From contig JAAYMJ010000338.1 in assembly GCA_012521455.1 (NCBI GenBank), positions 1-6,404 of the forward strand: a stretch of 6,404 bases of DNA, in the 5' to 3' direction. The notes under the pieces are model-generated. The model searched no databases. It saw only the letters and a list, made by a program, of their open reading frames with translations, and was not told where the DNA came from. The translations under genes and the position numbers were made by a program. This stretch comes from Clostridiaceae bacterium (lineage in GTDB: Bacteria > Bacillota > Clostridia > UMGS1883 > JAAYMJ01). Every line of letters begins with the position of its first letter. The first letter of the stretch is position 1. Below are positions 5,507 to 6,404 of this stretch, in pieces.

Positions 5507-6404
5507 CGGCATTGGGGCAAATTGAAAGGCAGTATGGAAAAGGGGCGGTAATGCGTCTTGGGGAAAGCAGCCATATGAACGTGGAAGTTATCCCCACAGG
5601 GGCATTGTGCCTTGACGTGGCGCTTGGGATTGGAGGCGTGCCGAGGGGCAGGATTATTGAAATTTTCGGGCCTGAGTCTTCTGGTAAAACCACAATCGCG
5701 CTACATATTATCGCTGAGGCCCAAAAGCGGGGCGGGGAAGTTGCTTTCATTGACGCGGAACACGCACTGGACCCGAATTACGCGAAAAATTTAGGCGTGG
5801 ATGTGGACTCCTTGATTGTGTCCCAGCCCGACACCGGGGAACAGGCTTTGGAAATTGCAGAAGCGCTTGTGAGAAGCGGCGCGATTGACGTCATTGTCAT
5901 TGACTCCGTGGCGGCATTGGTTCCAAGGGCGGAAATTGAAGGCGAGATGGGCGAACAGCACATGGCGCTGCAGGCGCGGCTTATGAGCCAGGCTTTGCGC
6001 AAACTTGCGGGGGTTGTCAACAAATTTAACACCGTCTGCATTTTCATAAACCAGCTTCGTGAAAAGGTGGGGGTTATGTTTGGCAGCCCCGAAGTTACAA
6101 CGGGCGGACGGGCTTTAAAGTTTTACGCCTCCGTCAGGATGGATGTCAGAAGGATTGAAACCTTAAAGGTTGGAAGTGAGCCCGTCGGAAGCAGGACTAA
6201 AGTTAAAATTGTGAAAAACAAGGTGGCGCCGCCATTTAAAGAGGCCGAATTTGACATGATGTACGGAAAAGGTATCTCCCGCGAAGGCATACTTGTGGAT
6301 ATGGGAGTGGAGTACGGAATTATAAATAAAAGCGGCGCGTGGTTTTCCTACGGCGATTTAAGGCTGGGTCAAGGCAGGGACAACACAAAGAATTATTTGC
6401 TTGA
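5449..6404 (+). CDS. recA: Recombinase RecA (C-terminus beyond the window)
   Basis: RecA forms ATP-dependent filaments on single-stranded DNA, drives homologous strand exchange and activates LexA self-cleavage. The 318 visible residues run off the right edge; the family is usually about 340-360, so only a short C-terminal part is missing. Visible motifs are the Walker A loop GPESSGKT at 74-81, the catalytic Glu E104 in IDAEHALDP (101-109), Walker [11 protein letters not shown] (148-157), the L1 region with [20 protein letters not shown] (165-184), and [20 protein letters not shown] (201-220) covering the L2 DNA-binding loop. All key residues are intact and there is no intein. The start is set by GGAGGA 7 nt upstream. 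It follows cinA, an order also found in Bacillus and Streptococcus, and appears to have its own LexA-controlled promoter besides read-through from nifS. Confidence 0.98.
   Translation, partial: MADKKIEKESSIDKKNALLAALGQIERQYGKGAVMRLGESSHMNVEVIPTGALCLDVALGIGGVPRGRIIEIFGPESSGKTTIALHIIAEAQKRGGEVAFIDAEHALDPNYAKNLGVDVDSLIVSQPDTGEQALEIAEALVRSGAIDVIVIDSVAALVPRAEIEGEMGEQHMALQARLMSQALRKLAGVVNKFNTVCIFINQLREKVGVMFGSPEVTTGGRALKFYASVRMDVRRIETLKVGSEPVGSRTKVKIVKNKVAPPFKEAEFDMMYGKGISREGILVDMGVEYGIINKSGAWFSYGDLRLGQGRDNTKNYLL

Noticed and set aside
5445..6047. Minus-strand open frames opposite recA
   Set aside because: They are antisense to well-conserved RecA coding sequence and have no recognisable product.
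1..6404. CRISPR array, insertion sequence, tRNA or integrated element
   Set aside because: No regularly spaced repeats, transposase motifs, terminal inverted repeats or tRNA-like cloverleaf were seen; the rightward genes are core chromosomal genes.

Overview
The window looks like chromosome from a Gram-positive bacterium of the Clostridia type (Bacillota). The evidence is purine-rich Shine-Dalgarno sites before every gene, a LexA site of the GAAC-N4-GTTC (Bacillus/Clostridium) class, a ThiI without a rhodanese domain next to a NifS-type desulfurase, and an exported protein joining a copper-amine-oxidase-type N-terminal domain to a Cthe_2159-like beta-helix. A finer taxonomic placement is not supported by sequence reading alone. 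I see no mobile element, tRNA, rRNA or CRISPR array.

Layout. Bases 1-1616 hold one open minus-strand gene that runs off the left edge: a secreted protein with a signal peptide, two copper-amine-oxidase-like repeats and a beta-helical carbohydrate-binding-type domain interrupted by a Pro/Gln/Asn-rich linker. Bases 1617-1856 are an AT-rich divergent intergenic region. It carries a near-consensus promoter for the rightward genes (TTGAAA-N17-TATAAT with an extended -10), a weaker leftward promoter candidate and an imperfect palindrome. Four plus-strand genes follow: a cysteine desulfurase (nifS type), thiI, cinA and recA, the last cut by the right edge. Spacing is tight: 18 nt between nifS and thiI, a 4-nt ATGA overlap between thiI and cinA, and a cinA reading frame that runs 58 nt into recA.

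How the genes work together. The desulfurase should supply persulfide sulfur to ThiI for 4-thiouridine in tRNA, and possibly for the thiamine thiazole. CinA is a two-domain pyrophosphatase/NMN-deamidase protein and RecA is the recombinase and SOS co-protease. All four could be read from the promoter before nifS, but recA also appears to have its own SOS-controlled promoter. TTGACA-N17-TTAAAT lies inside the end of the cinA frame and is followed at once by a LexA-type operator (AGAACAAATGTTCG) 17 nt before the recA start.

The most notable points are this embedded recA control region and the non-family-like tail of CinA that reads through it, which suggests a lost stop codon or an indel in a G5A5 run. 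The window is otherwise largely housekeeping, and I found no convincing new multi-gene system.
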